Positions 41,704-51,901 of a DNA stretch of 64,000 bases are shown here, in pieces. The notes under the pieces are model-generated. The model had not been told where the DNA came from. It saw only the letters and a program-made list of their open reading frames with translations, and did no database searches. The stretch comes from Agrococcus pavilionensis RW1 (GTDB lineage: Bacteria; Actinomycetota; Actinomycetes; Actinomycetales; Microbacteriaceae): positions 1 through 64,000 of the forward strand of contig NZ_ASHR01000024.1 in assembly GCF_000400485.1 (NCBI RefSeq). The letters are read 5' to 3'. Both the position numbers and the translations under genes were made by a program. Each line of letters opens with the position of its first letter. Position 1 is the stretch's first letter.

Positions 41704-43737
41704 ATGAACCAGGCAGTCAGCGACCTGCTTGCGCGCAGCAACGCGCTCGGCAGCGATCCCCGCAACACGAACTACGCCGGCGGCAACACGTCGGCGAAGG
41801 GCACCGGCATCGACCCCGCGACGGGCGAGCCCGTCGAGCTCCTGTGGGTCAAGGGCTCCGGCGGCGACCTCGGCACGCTCACGGAGGCTGGCCTCGCCGT
41901 GCTGCGCCTCGACCGCGTGCTCGGCCTCGTCGACGTCTATCCCGGCGTCGAGCGCGAGGACGAGATGGTCGCGGCCTTCGACTACTGCCTCCACGGCCGC
42001 GGCGGTGCCGCGCCGTCGATCGACACGTCGATGCACGCGCTCGTCGACCTCCCGCACGTCGACCACCTGCACCCCGACTCCGGCATCGCGATCGCGACGG
42101 CCGTCGACGGCGAGGAGCTCACGCGCCGCATCTTCGGCGACAAGGTCGTGTGGGTGCCGTGGCGCCGTCCCGGCTTCCAGCTCGGGCTCGACATCCGCGA
42201 CATCCAGCGCGCGAACCCGGATGCGGTCGGCTGCATCCTGGGCGGGCACGGCATCACGGCGTGGGGGCGCTCGAGCGAGGAGTCGGAGCAGAACTCGCTC
42301 TGGATCATCCGCACCGCAGCCGAGTACATCGAGGAGCACGGCCGGCCAGACCCGTTCGGCGCCGAGCTCGAGGGCTACGGCGCCCTGCCGGAGGACGAGC
42401 GGCGAGCGCGCGCGGCGGCGCTCGCCCCGCACATCCGCGCCATCGCCTCGGCCGACCGGCCGATGGTCGGCCACTTCAGCGACGCGGAGGTCGTGACCGA
42501 CTTCCTCGCCCGCGCCGAGCACCCGCGGCTCGCGGCGCTCGGCACCTCGTGCCCCGACCACTTCCTGCGCACGAAGGTCAAGCCGCTCGTGCTCGACCTG
42601 CCCGCCGACGCGCCGCTCGAGCGCGCGATCGAGCGGCTCGGCGAGCTGCACGAGGCGTACCGCGCCGACTACGCCGCGTACTACGAGGCGCACGCGACGA
42701 CCGAGTCGCCCGCGATGCGCGGCGCCGACCCGGCGATCGTGCTCGTGCCGGGCGTCGGCATGTTCTCGTTCGGCAAGGACAAGCAGACCGCGCGCGTCGC
42801 GGGCGAGTTCTACACGAACGCCATCAACGTCATGCGCGGCGCCGAGGCGCTCTCGCGCTACCAGCCCATCTCGGACGCCGAGAAGTTCCGCATCGAGTAC
42901 TGGTCGCTCGAGGAGGCGAAGCTGCAGCGCATGCCGAAGCCGCGCTCGCACGCCGGCCGCATCGCGCTCGTCACCGGCGCCGCGAGCGGCATCGGCAAGG
43001 CGATCGCCACCCGGCTCGCGGCTGAGGGCGCGTGCGTCGTGATCGCCGACCTCGACCTCGAGAAGGCGCAGTCCGCCGCGGCCGAGCTCGGCTCGACCGA
43101 CGTCGCGATCGGCGTGCAGTGCGACGTCACGCGGGCCGAGGAGGTGCAGGCGGCGGTCGACGCGGCGCTGCTCGCGTTCGGCGGGCTCGACCTCGTCGTC
43201 AACAACGCGGGGCTCTCGCTCTCGAAGTCGCTGCTCGAGACGACCGAGGCCGACTGGGACCTGCAGCACGACGTGATGGCGAAGGGCTCGTTCCTCGTCT
43301 CGCGCGCCGCGGCGAAGGCGCTCATCGACCAGGGCCTCGGCGGCGACATCATCTACATCTCCTCGAAGAACGCGGTCTTCGCCGGCCCGAACAACATCGC
43401 CTACTCGGCGACGAAGGCCGACCAGGCGCACCAGGTGCGGCTGCTCGCGGCCGAACTCGGCCAGCACGGCGTGCGCGTCAACGGCATCAACCCCGACGGC
43501 GTCGTGCGCGGCTCGGGCATCTTCGCCTCCGGCTGGGGCGCCTCGCGCGCGAAGGTCTACGGGGTGAAGGAGGAGGAGCTCGGCAAGTACTACGCCGGTC
43601 GCACGCTGCTCGGCCGCGAGGTGCTCCCCGAGCACGTCGCGAACGCCGTCGCGGTGCTCACGGGCGACGAGCTCAGCCACACGACCGGCCTGCACGTGCC
43701 CGTCGACTCCGGCGTGGCGGCGGCGTTCCTGCGATGA
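41704..43737 (+). CDS. Bifunctional rhamnulose-1-phosphate aldolase / short-chain dehydrogenase
   Basis: The 677-residue fusion (RhaEW type) has an N-terminal class II aldolase domain (about 1-420: YAGGNTSAKG, zinc motif HLHPDSGIAIA, GGHGITAWG). Its C-terminal SDR domain (about 430-677) has TGAASGIG, NNAG, Ser in YISSKNA and YSATK. The aldolase yields dihydroxyacetone phosphate and L-lactaldehyde, and the dehydrogenase half is known to oxidise lactaldehyde to lactate. GGAG precedes the ATG. It overlaps rhaB by four bases. Confidence 0.93.
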   Translation: MNQAVSDLLARSNALGSDPRNTNYAGGNTSAKGTGIDPATGEPVELLWVKGSGGDLGTLTEAGLAVLRLDRVLGLVDVYPGVEREDEMVAAFDYCLHGRGGAAPSIDTSMHALVDLPHVDHLHPDSGIAIATAVDGEELTRRIFGDKVVWVPWRRPGFQLGLDIRDIQRANPDAVGCILGGHGITAWGRSSEESEQNSLWIIRTAAEYIEEHGRPDPFGAELEGYGALPEDERRARAAALAPHIRAIASADRPMVGHFSDAEVVTDFLARAEHPRLAALGTSCPDHFLRTKVKPLVLDLPADAPLERAIERLGELHEAYRADYAAYYEAHATTESPAMRGADPAIVLVPGVGMFSFGKDKQTARVAGEFYTNAINVMRGAEALSRYQPISDAEKFRIEYWSLEEAKLQRMPKPRSHAGRIALVTGAASGIGKAIATRLAAEGACVVIADLDLEKAQSAAAELGSTDVAIGVQCDVTRAEEVQAAVDAALLAFGGLDLVVNNAGLSLSKSLLETTEADWDLQHDVMAKGSFLVSRAAAKALIDQGLGGDIIYISSKNAVFAGPNNIAYSATKADQAHQVRLLAAELGQHGVRVNGINPDGVVRGSGIFASGWGASRAKVYGVKEEELGKYYAGRTLLGREVLPEHVANAVAVLTGDELSHTTGLHVPVDSGVAAAFLR

Positions 43738-45155
43738 CGGCGACGGTCGCGGCGGTCGACCTCGGCGCGACGAGCGGCCGTGTCGTGCGGGCGGAGGTCG
43801 GCCCCGCGACGCTGCGGCTCGAGGAGGTCGCGCGCTTCGAGAACCGGCCGGTGCGCATCGCCGATGGGCTGCACTGGAGCGTGCCCTCGCTCTACGACGA
43901 GGCGATGCGTGGCGTCGCGACGGCGTCGAGGATGCCCGGGGATGCGTCGCTCGCGTCGGTCGCGGTCGACTCGTGGGCGGTCGACTACGCCCTCCTGCGG
44001 CGCGGCAGCCTGCTCGGCATCCCGTTCTCGTACCGCGACGACCGCACGGCGCGCGGGCTCGAGCTCGTCGACCGCGTCATCGCGCAGCCGCAGCTCTACG
44101 AGCGCTGCGGCCTGCAGCGCATGCCGTTCACGACGATCAACCAGCTCATGGTCGACCGCGAGCGCGGCCTCCTCGAGGTCGCCGACCGGCTGCTCATGCT
44201 CCCCGACCTCTTCGGCTACTGGATGACGGGCCGCATGGTCGCCGAGCGCACGAACGTCTCGACCACCGGGCTCATGCGGCTCGACGAGGAGTGGGACACC
44301 GAGCTCATGGCGATGCTCGGCATCCCGGCCTCGCTCCTCGCGGAGGTCGTCGACCCCGGCACGCGCATCGGCCCGATCGACGCGGTGACGCGCTCGCACT
44401 ACGGGATCGAGGGCGCGCCCGACGTCTTCGCCGTCGGTTCGCACGACACCGCATCCGCCGTCGTCGCCGTGCCGATGGAGCCGGGCGGCGCCTACGTCTC
44501 GAGCGGCACGTGGTCGCTCGTCGGCATCGAGACGGCCGCGCCGATCGCGACGCCCGCGGCGCTCGACGCGTCGTTCACGAACGAGGGCGGCGTCGACGGC
44601 CGCACGCGGTTCCTCAAGAACGTCATGGGGCTGTGGATCCTGAGCGAGTCGGTGCGCACGTGGCAGGCGGCGGGCGAGCGGCTCGGGTTGCCCGAGCTGC
44701 TCGCGGCCGCCGCCGCGGTCGAGTGGGCGGTGCCGGTCTTCGACCCGACCGACGACGCCTTCTACCCGCCCGGCGACATGCCCGCGCGCATCCGCTCGTG
44801 GTTCGAGGAGCGCGGGCAGCGGCCGCCGCAGGGCAGGGCGGAGGTCGTGCGCTGCATCCTCGAGTCGCTCGCCGAGGGCTATGCCCGGGCGCTGCGGGAC
44901 GCGGCCGCGATCAGCGGGCAGGCGATCGAGCGCGTGCACGTCGTGGGCGGCGGAGCGCGGAACGCGCTGCTGTGCCAGCTCACCGCCGACCGCACGGGGC
45001 TGCCGGTCGTCGCCGGCCCCGTCGAGGCGTCGGCGATCGGCAACGTGCTCGTGCAGGCGCGCGCGCTCGGCGCCGCGCCCGCGACCCTCGAGGAGCTGCG
45101 GGCCCTCGTGCGCGCGACGCACGAGCTCGTCGAGTACCGGCCGCGCGCCCGCTGA
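43734..45155 (+). CDS. rhaB: Rhamnulokinase
   Basis: The 473-residue FGGY kinase phosphorylates L-rhamnulose. It has the RhaB-type DLGATSGRVV start, SWAVDYALL, FSYRDDRTARGLE, GSHDTASAV, YVSSGTWSLVG and VVGGGARNALLCQLTAD motifs. The start overlaps the previous stop (ATGA). It completes the rhaM-rhaI-aldolase-rhaB operon. Confidence 0.94.
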   Translation: MTATVAAVDLGATSGRVVRAEVGPATLRLEEVARFENRPVRIADGLHWSVPSLYDEAMRGVATASRMPGDASLASVAVDSWAVDYALLRRGSLLGIPFSYRDDRTARGLELVDRVIAQPQLYERCGLQRMPFTTINQLMVDRERGLLEVADRLLMLPDLFGYWMTGRMVAERTNVSTTGLMRLDEEWDTELMAMLGIPASLLAEVVDPGTRIGPIDAVTRSHYGIEGAPDVFAVGSHDTASAVVAVPMEPGGAYVSSGTWSLVGIETAAPIATPAALDASFTNEGGVDGRTRFLKNVMGLWILSESVRTWQAAGERLGLPELLAAAAAVEWAVPVFDPTDDAFYPPGDMPARIRSWFEERGQRPPQGRAEVVRCILESLAEGYARALRDAAAISGQAIERVHVVGGGARNALLCQLTADRTGLPVVAGPVEASAIGNVLVQARALGAAPATLEELRALVRATHELVEYRPRAR

Positions 45156-45168
45156 GAGGAGCGGCCGC

Positions 45169-45174
45169 TAGCGT
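45169..45174 (+). promoter_or_regulatory. -10 box of a probable leaderless transcript
   Basis: TAGCGT six bases before the ATG at 45181. Confidence 0.5.
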
Positions 45175-45180
45175 CGAGGG

Positions 45181-47187
45181 ATGGACTCCGCGCGCTTCGA
45201 CGACTTCACCGACATCGACGGCCTGCTGCGGCTGCCGCGCCTCGCGGGACTCGCGGCCTCGCCGGGCGGCGAGCGGCTCGTGGCGGCGATCGCGCAGGCC
45301 GACGAGCACGGCTCGCGCATGGTCTCGTCGCTCTGGGAGCTCGACCCCGCGGGTGAGCGGGACGCGCGTCGGCTGACCTGGTCGGACAAGGGCGAGAGCG
45401 CGCCGCGCTTCGCGCCCGACGGCTCGCTGCTCTTCTCCTCGGCGCGGCCCGACCCGACGGGCGGCGCCGACGAGGACGTGCCTGCGATCTGGCGCCTGCC
45501 CGAGCGAGGGGAGGCGAGCGTCGTCGCGTCGGCGCTGGGCGGGCTGAGCCTCGTCGCGGTCGCCGACGACGGGTCGCTGCTCGCGACGACCGAGGTGCTC
45601 GCGGGCGGCTCGCTCGACGACGACGCCGAGCGCCGGAAGGCCCGCAAGGACGCGAAGCGCACCGGCATCTGGCACACCGGCATGCCCATCCGCTACTGGG
45701 ACCACGAGGTCGGCGACGTGAGCCCCCGGCTCGTGCTCGTCTCCCCGAGCGGCGAGCTGCGCGACCTCACGCCCGACGCCGACACGGTCGCGCTCGTGAA
45801 CGCATCCGCCGACCTCGTGCCCGACGGGTCGGCGATCGTCACCACCTGGACCGAGCGCGTCGCGGGCGGTGAGACCCGCTCGTCGATCGCGCTCATCGAC
45901 ACCGCGTCGCTCGAGTGGCGCGAGCTGCTGCCGGCGACGGCCGGCGAGCAGTGGAGCAGCCCGGCCGTCTCGCCCGACGGCACGCGCGTCGCCGTCACGC
46001 GCCTGACGACCTCGACGCCGACCGACACGACCTACGACTTCCTCGAGCTGCACCGGCTCGACGGCGGCGACCCCGTGACCGTCGAGGTCGGCGACGTCAC
46101 GATCACCGACTACGCATGGGCGGATGCGTCGACCCTGATCGTCGTCGGCGACCTGCACTCGCGCGGTGCCGTGCTCGTCGTCGACGGCGCGACGGGCGCC
46201 GTGCGCACGCTCGTCGATGACGCGCCGCACGCGGCGCTCGCGCCAGCGGCCGAGGCTGGCGCGGTCTTCGCGCTCCGCACCGACATGGCGACGCCGGCGG
46301 CGCCCGTGCGGATCTCGCTCGAGGACGGCAGCTCGGCGAGCATCCCGGCGCCGGGCCGCATCGGCGAGCTGCCCGGAGCGCTCGAGTGGGTCGAGGCCGA
46401 CGTCGACGGCGTGACGGTCGGCGGCTGGCTCTGCACGCCGCGCGCCGCGAGCGCCGCCGAGCCCGCGCCCGTCATGCTCTGGATCCACGGCGGCCCGCAC
46501 GGCTCCTACAACGCGTGGAGCTGGCGCTGGAACCCGTGGCTCGCGGTCGCGCGCGGCTACGCCGTGCTGCTGCCCGACCCGGCGATGTCGACCGGCTACG
46601 GCCACGCGGGGCTCAACCGCGGCTGGCCGCGGCTCGCCGACGTCGTCTGGCGCGAGTGCGAGACGCTGCTCGACGCCGTGCTCGAGCGGCCGGGCCTCGA
46701 TAGCGAGCGCACCGCCGTGCTCGGCGGCTCGTTCGGCGGCTACATGACCAACTGGATCGCCGGGCACACCGAGCGGTTCCGCGCGATCGTGACGCACGCG
46801 GGGCTGTGGGCGCTCGACCAGCAGCACGCGACGACGGATGCCGCGGCGCAGAAGGTGCGCGTGCACGGCCACGCCGACGAGCTGCCCGATTGGTACCGTG
46901 CCTACTCGCCGCACCACCACGCATCCGCCATCACGACCCCGATGCTCGTCACGCAGGGCAACCGCGACTACCGCGTGCCGGTGAGCGAGGCGCTGCGGCT
47001 GTGGTGGGACCTCGTGTCGGGCTGGCCGGGCTCCCCAGAGTCGATGCCGCACCGCTTCCTGCAGTTCACCGACGAGAACCACTGGGTGCTGCGGCCCTCG
47101 AACGCGCGCACGTGGAACGAGGCGGTGCTCGGCTTCTGCGACCAGCACGTGCTCGGCGCGGAGCCGGTGCCGGACGCGCTGGCCTGA
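45181..47187 (+). CDS. S9-family prolyl oligopeptidase-like peptidase
   Basis: The 668-residue protein has an N-terminal beta-propeller (about 1-400, with WDHEVGD..SPRLVLVSPSGELRDL-type repeats) and a C-terminal alpha/beta hydrolase. The nucleophile Ser lies in GGSFGGYMTNW (near residue 518), with the oxyanion region WIHGGPHGSYNAW and the late catalytic His in DENHWVL. It is probably a cytoplasmic acylaminoacyl or dipeptidyl peptidase. It has its own TAGCGT box despite lying 25 bases after rhaB. Confidence 0.9.
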   Translation: MDSARFDDFTDIDGLLRLPRLAGLAASPGGERLVAAIAQADEHGSRMVSSLWELDPAGERDARRLTWSDKGESAPRFAPDGSLLFSSARPDPTGGADEDVPAIWRLPERGEASVVASALGGLSLVAVADDGSLLATTEVLAGGSLDDDAERRKARKDAKRTGIWHTGMPIRYWDHEVGDVSPRLVLVSPSGELRDLTPDADTVALVNASADLVPDGSAIVTTWTERVAGGETRSSIALIDTASLEWRELLPATAGEQWSSPAVSPDGTRVAVTRLTTSTPTDTTYDFLELHRLDGGDPVTVEVGDVTITDYAWADASTLIVVGDLHSRGAVLVVDGATGAVRTLVDDAPHAALAPAAEAGAVFALRTDMATPAAPVRISLEDGSSASIPAPGRIGELPGALEWVEADVDGVTVGGWLCTPRAASAAEPAPVMLWIHGGPHGSYNAWSWRWNPWLAVARGYAVLLPDPAMSTGYGHAGLNRGWPRLADVVWRECETLLDAVLERPGLDSERTAVLGGSFGGYMTNWIAGHTERFRAIVTHAGLWALDQQHATTDAAAQKVRVHGHADELPDWYRAYSPHHHASAITTPMLVTQGNRDYRVPVSEALRLWWDLVSGWPGSPESMPHRFLQFTDENHWVLRPSNARTWNEAVLGFCDQHVLGAEPVPDALA

Positions 47188-47204
47188 GCGGGAGGACCGG
47201 CGCG

Positions 47205-48143
47205 ATGGATCAGGCAGCAGCGGGCACAGCCGAGGGCGGCGTGCTCGTCGTCGGCTCGATCAACGTCGACGTCACGGCCTTCGCGCCCCGCGCACCGCAG
47301 CCGGGCGAGACGCTCACAGGCGACTCGTTCGAGCTGCAGCTCGGCGGCAAGGGCGCGAACCAGGCCGTCGCGGCCGCGCGGGCCGGCGCGACGACGCACA
47401 TGGTCGGATGCGTCGGCGACGACGCGTTCGCCGGGCTCGTGACGTCGAGCCTCGGCGCGGCCGGCGTCGACCTGGAGCACGTGCGCACCGTGCCCGGACA
47501 CACGGGCGTCGCCCACATCCGCGTCGTCGAGCAGGGCGAGAACGACATCGTCGTGATCCCGGAGGCGAACGCCGCGCTCGATGCGGCGCAGCTCGAGCGC
47601 GCGTTCGCCGCGCTCGCCGGCACTGCGCGGGTCATGCTCACGCAGCTCGAGACGCCGTTCGCGATGACGCTCGTCGCCGCGCGGCTCGCGCGCGACGCGG
47701 GCATCACGGTTATCCTCGATCCGGCGCCCGCGGTGCCGCTCGACCACGCCATCTGGCCGCTCGTCGACCTCGTCAAGCCGAACGAGACCGAGGCGAGCCT
47801 CCTCACCGGCATCCGGGTCGACTCGCGCGAGTCGGCCGAGCGCGCCGGCCGCTGGTTCGTCGACAGGGGCGCCGGCGCCGCGCTCATCACGATGGGCGGC
47901 GAGGGCAGCGTGCTCGTGACGGCGGCGTCGGTCTCGCACCACGAGTCGGTGCGCGTCGACGTCGTCGACACGACGGCCGCGGGAGACGCCTTCGCGGGGC
48001 ACCTCGCCGCATCCATCGCCCGTGGCCTGCCGATCGAGCAGGCGATCCGCCGCGCGGGTGCTGCCGGGGCGATCACCGTCACCCGCCGCGGCAGCTCGTC
48101 GAGCGTGCCGACCGCGAGCGAGGTCGACGCGCTGCTGAGCTGA
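47205..48143 (+). CDS. rbsK: Ribokinase / PfkB-family sugar kinase
   Basis: The 312-residue kinase has the ribokinase N-terminal motif VLVVGSINVDVTAFAPRAPQPGETL, GGKGANQAVAAARAGA, and the C-terminal ATP/anion motif VDTTAAGDAFAGHLA with its catalytic Asp. It is close to RbsK, though the exact sugar is unproved. GGGAGGACC precedes the ATG, 17 bases after the peptidase gene. Confidence 0.87.
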   Translation: MDQAAAGTAEGGVLVVGSINVDVTAFAPRAPQPGETLTGDSFELQLGGKGANQAVAAARAGATTHMVGCVGDDAFAGLVTSSLGAAGVDLEHVRTVPGHTGVAHIRVVEQGENDIVVIPEANAALDAAQLERAFAALAGTARVMLTQLETPFAMTLVAARLARDAGITVILDPAPAVPLDHAIWPLVDLVKPNETEASLLTGIRVDSRESAERAGRWFVDRGAGAALITMGGEGSVLVTAASVSHHESVRVDVVDTTAAGDAFAGHLAASIARGLPIEQAIRRAGAAGAITVTRRGSSSSVPTASEVDALLS

Positions 48144-48149
48144 GCCGGC

Positions 48150-49868
48150 TCAGCCCGAGAGCGCGCCGGGCTCGGCGGCGGCCGCGGCCACGGCCGCGGA
48201 CTGCCGCTCCCACGGTGCGGGGATCGGGAAGTACGCCTCGAGGAACCCGCGCACCGCAGCGGTGCGCTCCTCGACCGAGATCTCGGGGAACGAGCCGTCG
48301 TTGAGGCAGAACATGTCCTGGTCGCGCTTCTTCAGCAGCCGCGCCATCGCCGGCAGCGCCTTCTTGAGCGTCGTCTCGATGTACTGCACCTTCGCGTCGT
48401 GCTGCTGCACCGCGCGCCCGGTCATGAGCGCGTAGTAGTGGTAGAGCGAGTTCGTGACCGAGATGTCGGTCGCCGAGCGGAAGCGCGACGCGGCCGTGCG
48501 GCGGAAGTCCTCGGGGAACTCGGCCTCGAGCTCGGCCATGACGCTCCGCCGCAGCGGCGCCGCGCAGTGCTCGAGGTGCCGCGTCGTGATGGCACCGAAC
48601 CGCTCGCGCAGCAGGCGGCGGTTCGTGCGCGCCGCGTTGTCGTGCCCCGAGCGCTTCGCGTGCGTCTCGCCCATGCCGATGCGCGTGGTGGCCTCGACGA
48701 ACTTCGTGATCCCGCCCGGGGAGAAGAACACATCCGGCTTGAGCGGCCGCCCGAAGAACATGTCGTCGTTCGAGTAGAGGAAGTGCTCGCTGAGGCCCTC
48801 GATGTGGTGCAGCTGCGCCTCGACGGCGTGCGAGTTGTGCGTCGGGAGCACCGAGGGGTCGGCGAACATCTCCTCGGCGCGCACGATCGTCACCTTCGGG
48901 TGGTCGGCGAGCCACTCGGGCGCGGGCGAGTCGGTCGCGATGAAGATGCGGCGCACCCACGGCGCGTGCATGTGCACCGAGCGCAGCGCGTACTTGAGCT
49001 CGTCGATCTGCCGGAAGCGCGCCTCCGAGTCGTCGCCCTCGCCCACGACGTAGGCCTGCATGCGCTTCGCGCGCTCGCGCTGGAACTCGTCGCTCGAGCC
49101 GTCGACCCACGAGAAGACCATGTCGATGTCGAACGAGACGTCGCTCGCGAGCGGCTCCCACATGTCGCGGATCGTCTGCCACTCGCGGCCGTAGCGCAGC
49201 ACCGTGTCGACGACGGCCTCGCTCCGCGGCATCGTCGCGCGCATGAGCGCGTTGGGCAGCGGCGCCTTGAGCGTCTCGTCGCCGAAGCGCCACAGCTCGA
49301 GCTGCACCGCCGTCTCGCGGCCGTAGCGGAGCCGGCCGGCGGGGGCGACGCGCGGCCGGTAGACGCGCATCGCGCCGGCCTTCCGGTGCCCCGCGAGGCG
49401 GCCGTCGGCGAGCAGCACCGCACCGAAGCCGAGCGCCTTCTCGGGCGCGATCGCCTCGGCGTAGAAGGGCTCCTCGGCGAACGCCTCGGCGAGCGCGGCC
49501 GCGAGCTGCTTGCGCAGCGCCCGGTCGACCGCGACGATCGGCCGCCCGTCGTCGTCGCGCACGAGCAGGCACGGGATGTCGGCGGCGTCGAGCGCATCGC
49601 GCAGCGCCAAGAGGTCCTCGACCATCGACTCGTGCGGCGTCATGTGGCCGCTCAGCAGCGCGTAGCGCCCCTTCTGCAGCACGACGTCGGCCCGATCGAA
49701 GCGGCTGAAGCGGCCGCCGGACGGCAGCACCACGAGCTCGGGAGCCTCCGAGACGCGGATGCGCGAGACCGGTCGGGCGGGCGTGAAGACGCTGTCCGGG
49801 TCGTCGACCTTCCGCTCGTGCTCGTCTGCCACTGGGCGCGCCGTTCCTCTCCTCGGGGTACATCCCAT
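48150..49868 (-). CDS. Stealth-family phosphosugar transferase
   Basis: The 572-residue protein carries the conserved Stealth blocks: [21 protein letters not shown] (CR1), the long [38 protein letters not shown]...[31 protein letters not shown] (CR2), and further helical blocks to [11 protein letters not shown] and QDMFCLND. Stealth proteins transfer hexose-1-phosphate in capsule and cell-wall phosphoglycan synthesis. ATG 49868 has GGGGAAG upstream; GTG 49832, also after an AG-rich stretch, is a real alternative start. Confidence 0.9.
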   Translation of the reverse strand: MGCTPRRGTARPVADEHERKVDDPDSVFTPARPVSRIRVSEAPELVVLPSGGRFSRFDRADVVLQKGRYALLSGHMTPHESMVEDLLALRDALDAADIPCLLVRDDDGRPIVAVDRALRKQLAAALAEAFAEEPFYAEAIAPEKALGFGAVLLADGRLAGHRKAGAMRVYRPRVAPAGRLRYGRETAVQLELWRFGDETLKAPLPNALMRATMPRSEAVVDTVLRYGREWQTIRDMWEPLASDVSFDIDMVFSWVDGSSDEFQRERAKRMQAYVVGEGDDSEARFRQIDELKYALRSVHMHAPWVRRIFIATDSPAPEWLADHPKVTIVRAEEMFADPSVLPTHNSHAVEAQLHHIEGLSEHFLYSNDDMFFGRPLKPDVFFSPGGITKFVEATTRIGMGETHAKRSGHDNAARTNRRLLRERFGAITTRHLEHCAAPLRRSVMAELEAEFPEDFRRTAASRFRSATDISVTNSLYHYYALMTGRAVQQHDAKVQYIETTLKKALPAMARLLKKRDQDMFCLNDGSFPEISVEERTAAVRGFLEAYFPIPAPWERQSAAVAAAAAEPGALSG

Positions 49869-50007
49869 GGTACTTCCCCGGAATCCGGTGCCGGAGCGGC
49901 GTGTTCTCCCTCGTACACGCCGCGTTCACGTCGCGTTCGGGCGCGTGCGCTGGACTAGCCTCCGAGCAAGTTCGATGAAGAGCCGACACCTTGGAACAGG
50001 ACGAATC

Positions 50008-50907
50008 GTGACCACCCGATCCGCCGAGCACCCCCGGCCGGACCACTTCCTCCTCCACATCTCCGACACCCACCTGCTCGCCGGCGGCGGCCGCCTCTAC
50101 GACCGCGTCGCGAGCGAGGACCACCTCCGCCGCCTCTTCGACGAGTTCGAGGCATCGGGGGCGAGGCCCCAGGCGATCGTCTTCACCGGCGACCTCGCCG
50201 ACCGCGGTGAGGCGGATGCGTACCGTCGCCTCCGTCGGATCGTCGACCCCGTCGCGGAGGACCTCGACGCGCAGGTCGTCTGGGTGATGGGCAACCACGA
50301 CGAGCGGCGCGCGTTCCGCACCGAGCTGCTCGGCGAGGCCCCCTCGGATGCGCCGATCGACGCGGTCACGCACGTCGGCGGGCTGCGGATCATCACGCTC
50401 GACTCGACCGTGCCGGGCCGCCACCACGGCGAGGTCGGCGACGGGCAGCTCGAGTGGCTGCGCGCCGAGCTCGCGGAGCCCGCGCCGCACGGCACGATCC
50501 TCGCGATGCACCACCCGCCCGTGCCGAGCGTGCTCGAGCTCGCGGCGAGCGTCGAGCTGCGCGACCAGCGCAACCTCGAGGAGGCGCTCGTCGGCACCGA
50601 CGTGCGCTCGATCCTCGCCGGCCACCTGCACTACTCGTCGACCGCGACGTTCGGCGGCATCCCCGTGTCGGTCGCCTCCGCCACCTGCTACACGCAGGAC
50701 CTCAACGTGCCGGTCGGCGGCACGCGCGGCCGCGACGGCGCGCGCGCCTTCAACCTCGTGCACGTCTACCCGACGACGGTGCTCCACTCGGTCGTGCCGC
50801 TCGGCGCGTTCCCGCACCTCGACTGGATCGACGCCGACGAGTCGCGGCGCCGCCTCGAGGCGTCGGGCCTCCGGCTCGCGCCTGAGGCGCTCGTCCCCGC
50901 TGGCTGA
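50008..50907 (+). CDS. Calcineurin-like phosphodiesterase (CpdA-like)
   Basis: The 299-residue metallophosphoesterase has all five metal motifs: DTH in [19 protein letters not shown] in AMHHPP, and GHLH. The order and spacing fit the CpdA/GpdQ class (3',5'-cyclic-nucleotide or glycerophosphodiesters). The GTG at 50008 follows ACAGGACGAATC. An in-frame ATG at 49975, near a TAGCCT box (49956-49961), would add 11 residues. Confidence 0.88.
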   Translation: MTTRSAEHPRPDHFLLHISDTHLLAGGGRLYDRVASEDHLRRLFDEFEASGARPQAIVFTGDLADRGEADAYRRLRRIVDPVAEDLDAQVVWVMGNHDERRAFRTELLGEAPSDAPIDAVTHVGGLRIITLDSTVPGRHHGEVGDGQLEWLRAELAEPAPHGTILAMHHPPVPSVLELAASVELRDQRNLEEALVGTDVRSILAGHLHYSSTATFGGIPVSVASATCYTQDLNVPVGGTRGRDGARAFNLVHVYPTTVLHSVVPLGAFPHLDWIDADESRRRLEASGLRLAPEALVPAG

Positions 50908-50952
50908 GCCGCTGCGGGCGCCGAGGGCGCCCGCGGCGTGCCGAAGCCCCGG

Positions 50953-51792
50953 CTAGACCAGCCGCGCCTCGATCGTCACGGCATCGGTCACGCGCACCTG
51001 CACGTCGGCGAGGCTGACGCCGGCCGGCAGCTCGGAGGCGAGGTCGATGCGGCGGCCCTCGTAGGCCTGGATCTTGCCGCGCATCGCGCCGAGCATCGCC
51101 GACACGAGCGGGTTGCCGCTGTCGACCTGGATGTCCGACAGCGTCACGCCCATGCGGTCGTCGATCGACGCGCTCGCGGTGCCGCGCACCGAGGCGCCGA
51201 GCAGGCACTTGCGCACCTTCGCGTCGACGGCGATGCGCAGGTCGCGCGGCCCGGTCGACTCGACGTCGAGCTCGAGCTTCGAGACCGAGACGCCGTGGTC
51301 GAGCAGCGCCGACTCGGCGAGGCCCAGCACCGCCTTGCCGATCCGCGCCTTGGGCACCGACACCATCGCGTGCCCGTGCAGCGGCCGATCGGCGGTCGGG
51401 CGCGCGAGGTCGACCGCGAGCTCGCCGAGATCGGTCTCGATCCAGGTGAACGGCACGTCGGTCAGCTGCGCGTCGAGCGTCACGTCGGCCCCCGAGACGT
51501 GCATGGGGCACGCGTGCACGCGCAGGTCGCGCAGCACGGCCGACTCCCAGCCCACCGAGGCCCCTTGCGGCTCGAGCCGCGCGCGATCGCGATCGACCTC
51601 GCCGGCGAGGATGAAGCCGGTCAGGTCGAGGTGGAGCCTGGCGATGTCGGCGCCGTCGAGCTCGGCGTCGATGATCGACGTGCAGGCGATGCCGGCGGGC
51701 TCGGCGGCGATCACGACGGTGCGGATGCGCTTCGCGAGCTGCGCGCCGTCGGTCGGCCTGGGTGCGTGCCCGAGGAGGATGCTTTCAGCCAC
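50953..51792 (-). CDS. DUF2993 (LmeA-like) protein
   Basis: The 279-residue protein matches the DUF2993 pattern of amphipathic beta-strands with repeated D-L-R/V motifs (LDVESTGPRDLRIAVDAKV, GVTLSDIQVDSGNPLVSAML). LmeA of mycobacteria is a phospholipid-binding envelope protein needed for lipomannan maturation. This copy has no obvious signal peptide from the chosen GTG. That start is set by TATGGT exactly six bases upstream. Confidence 0.78.
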   Translation of the reverse strand: MAESILLGHAPRPTDGAQLAKRIRTVVIAAEPAGIACTSIIDAELDGADIARLHLDLTGFILAGEVDRDRARLEPQGASVGWESAVLRDLRVHACPMHVSGADVTLDAQLTDVPFTWIETDLGELAVDLARPTADRPLHGHAMVSVPKARIGKAVLGLAESALLDHGVSVSKLELDVESTGPRDLRIAVDAKVRKCLLGASVRGTASASIDDRMGVTLSDIQVDSGNPLVSAMLGAMRGKIQAYEGRRIDLASELPAGVSLADVQVRVTDAVTIEARLV

Positions 51793-51798
51793 CCCGCG

Positions 51799-51804
51799 AC
51801 CATA
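51799..51804 (-). promoter_or_regulatory. -10 box of a probable leaderless transcript
   Basis: TATGGT on the minus strand, six bases before the GTG at 51792. Confidence 0.5.
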
Positions 51805-51889
51805 CTCCCCTTCGCCTATGCATGCGGGCAGGCCCGGCGTCGCGAGCGCTGGGCGGCCGGAGCCCCTGGCGCGAGCGCGACGGGCGGCG

Positions 51890-51895
51890 TAGCGT
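51890..51895 (+). promoter_or_regulatory. -10 box of a probable leaderless transcript
   Basis: TAGCGT six bases before the ATG at 51902. Confidence 0.5.
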
Positions 51896-51901
51896 CGCGG
51901 C

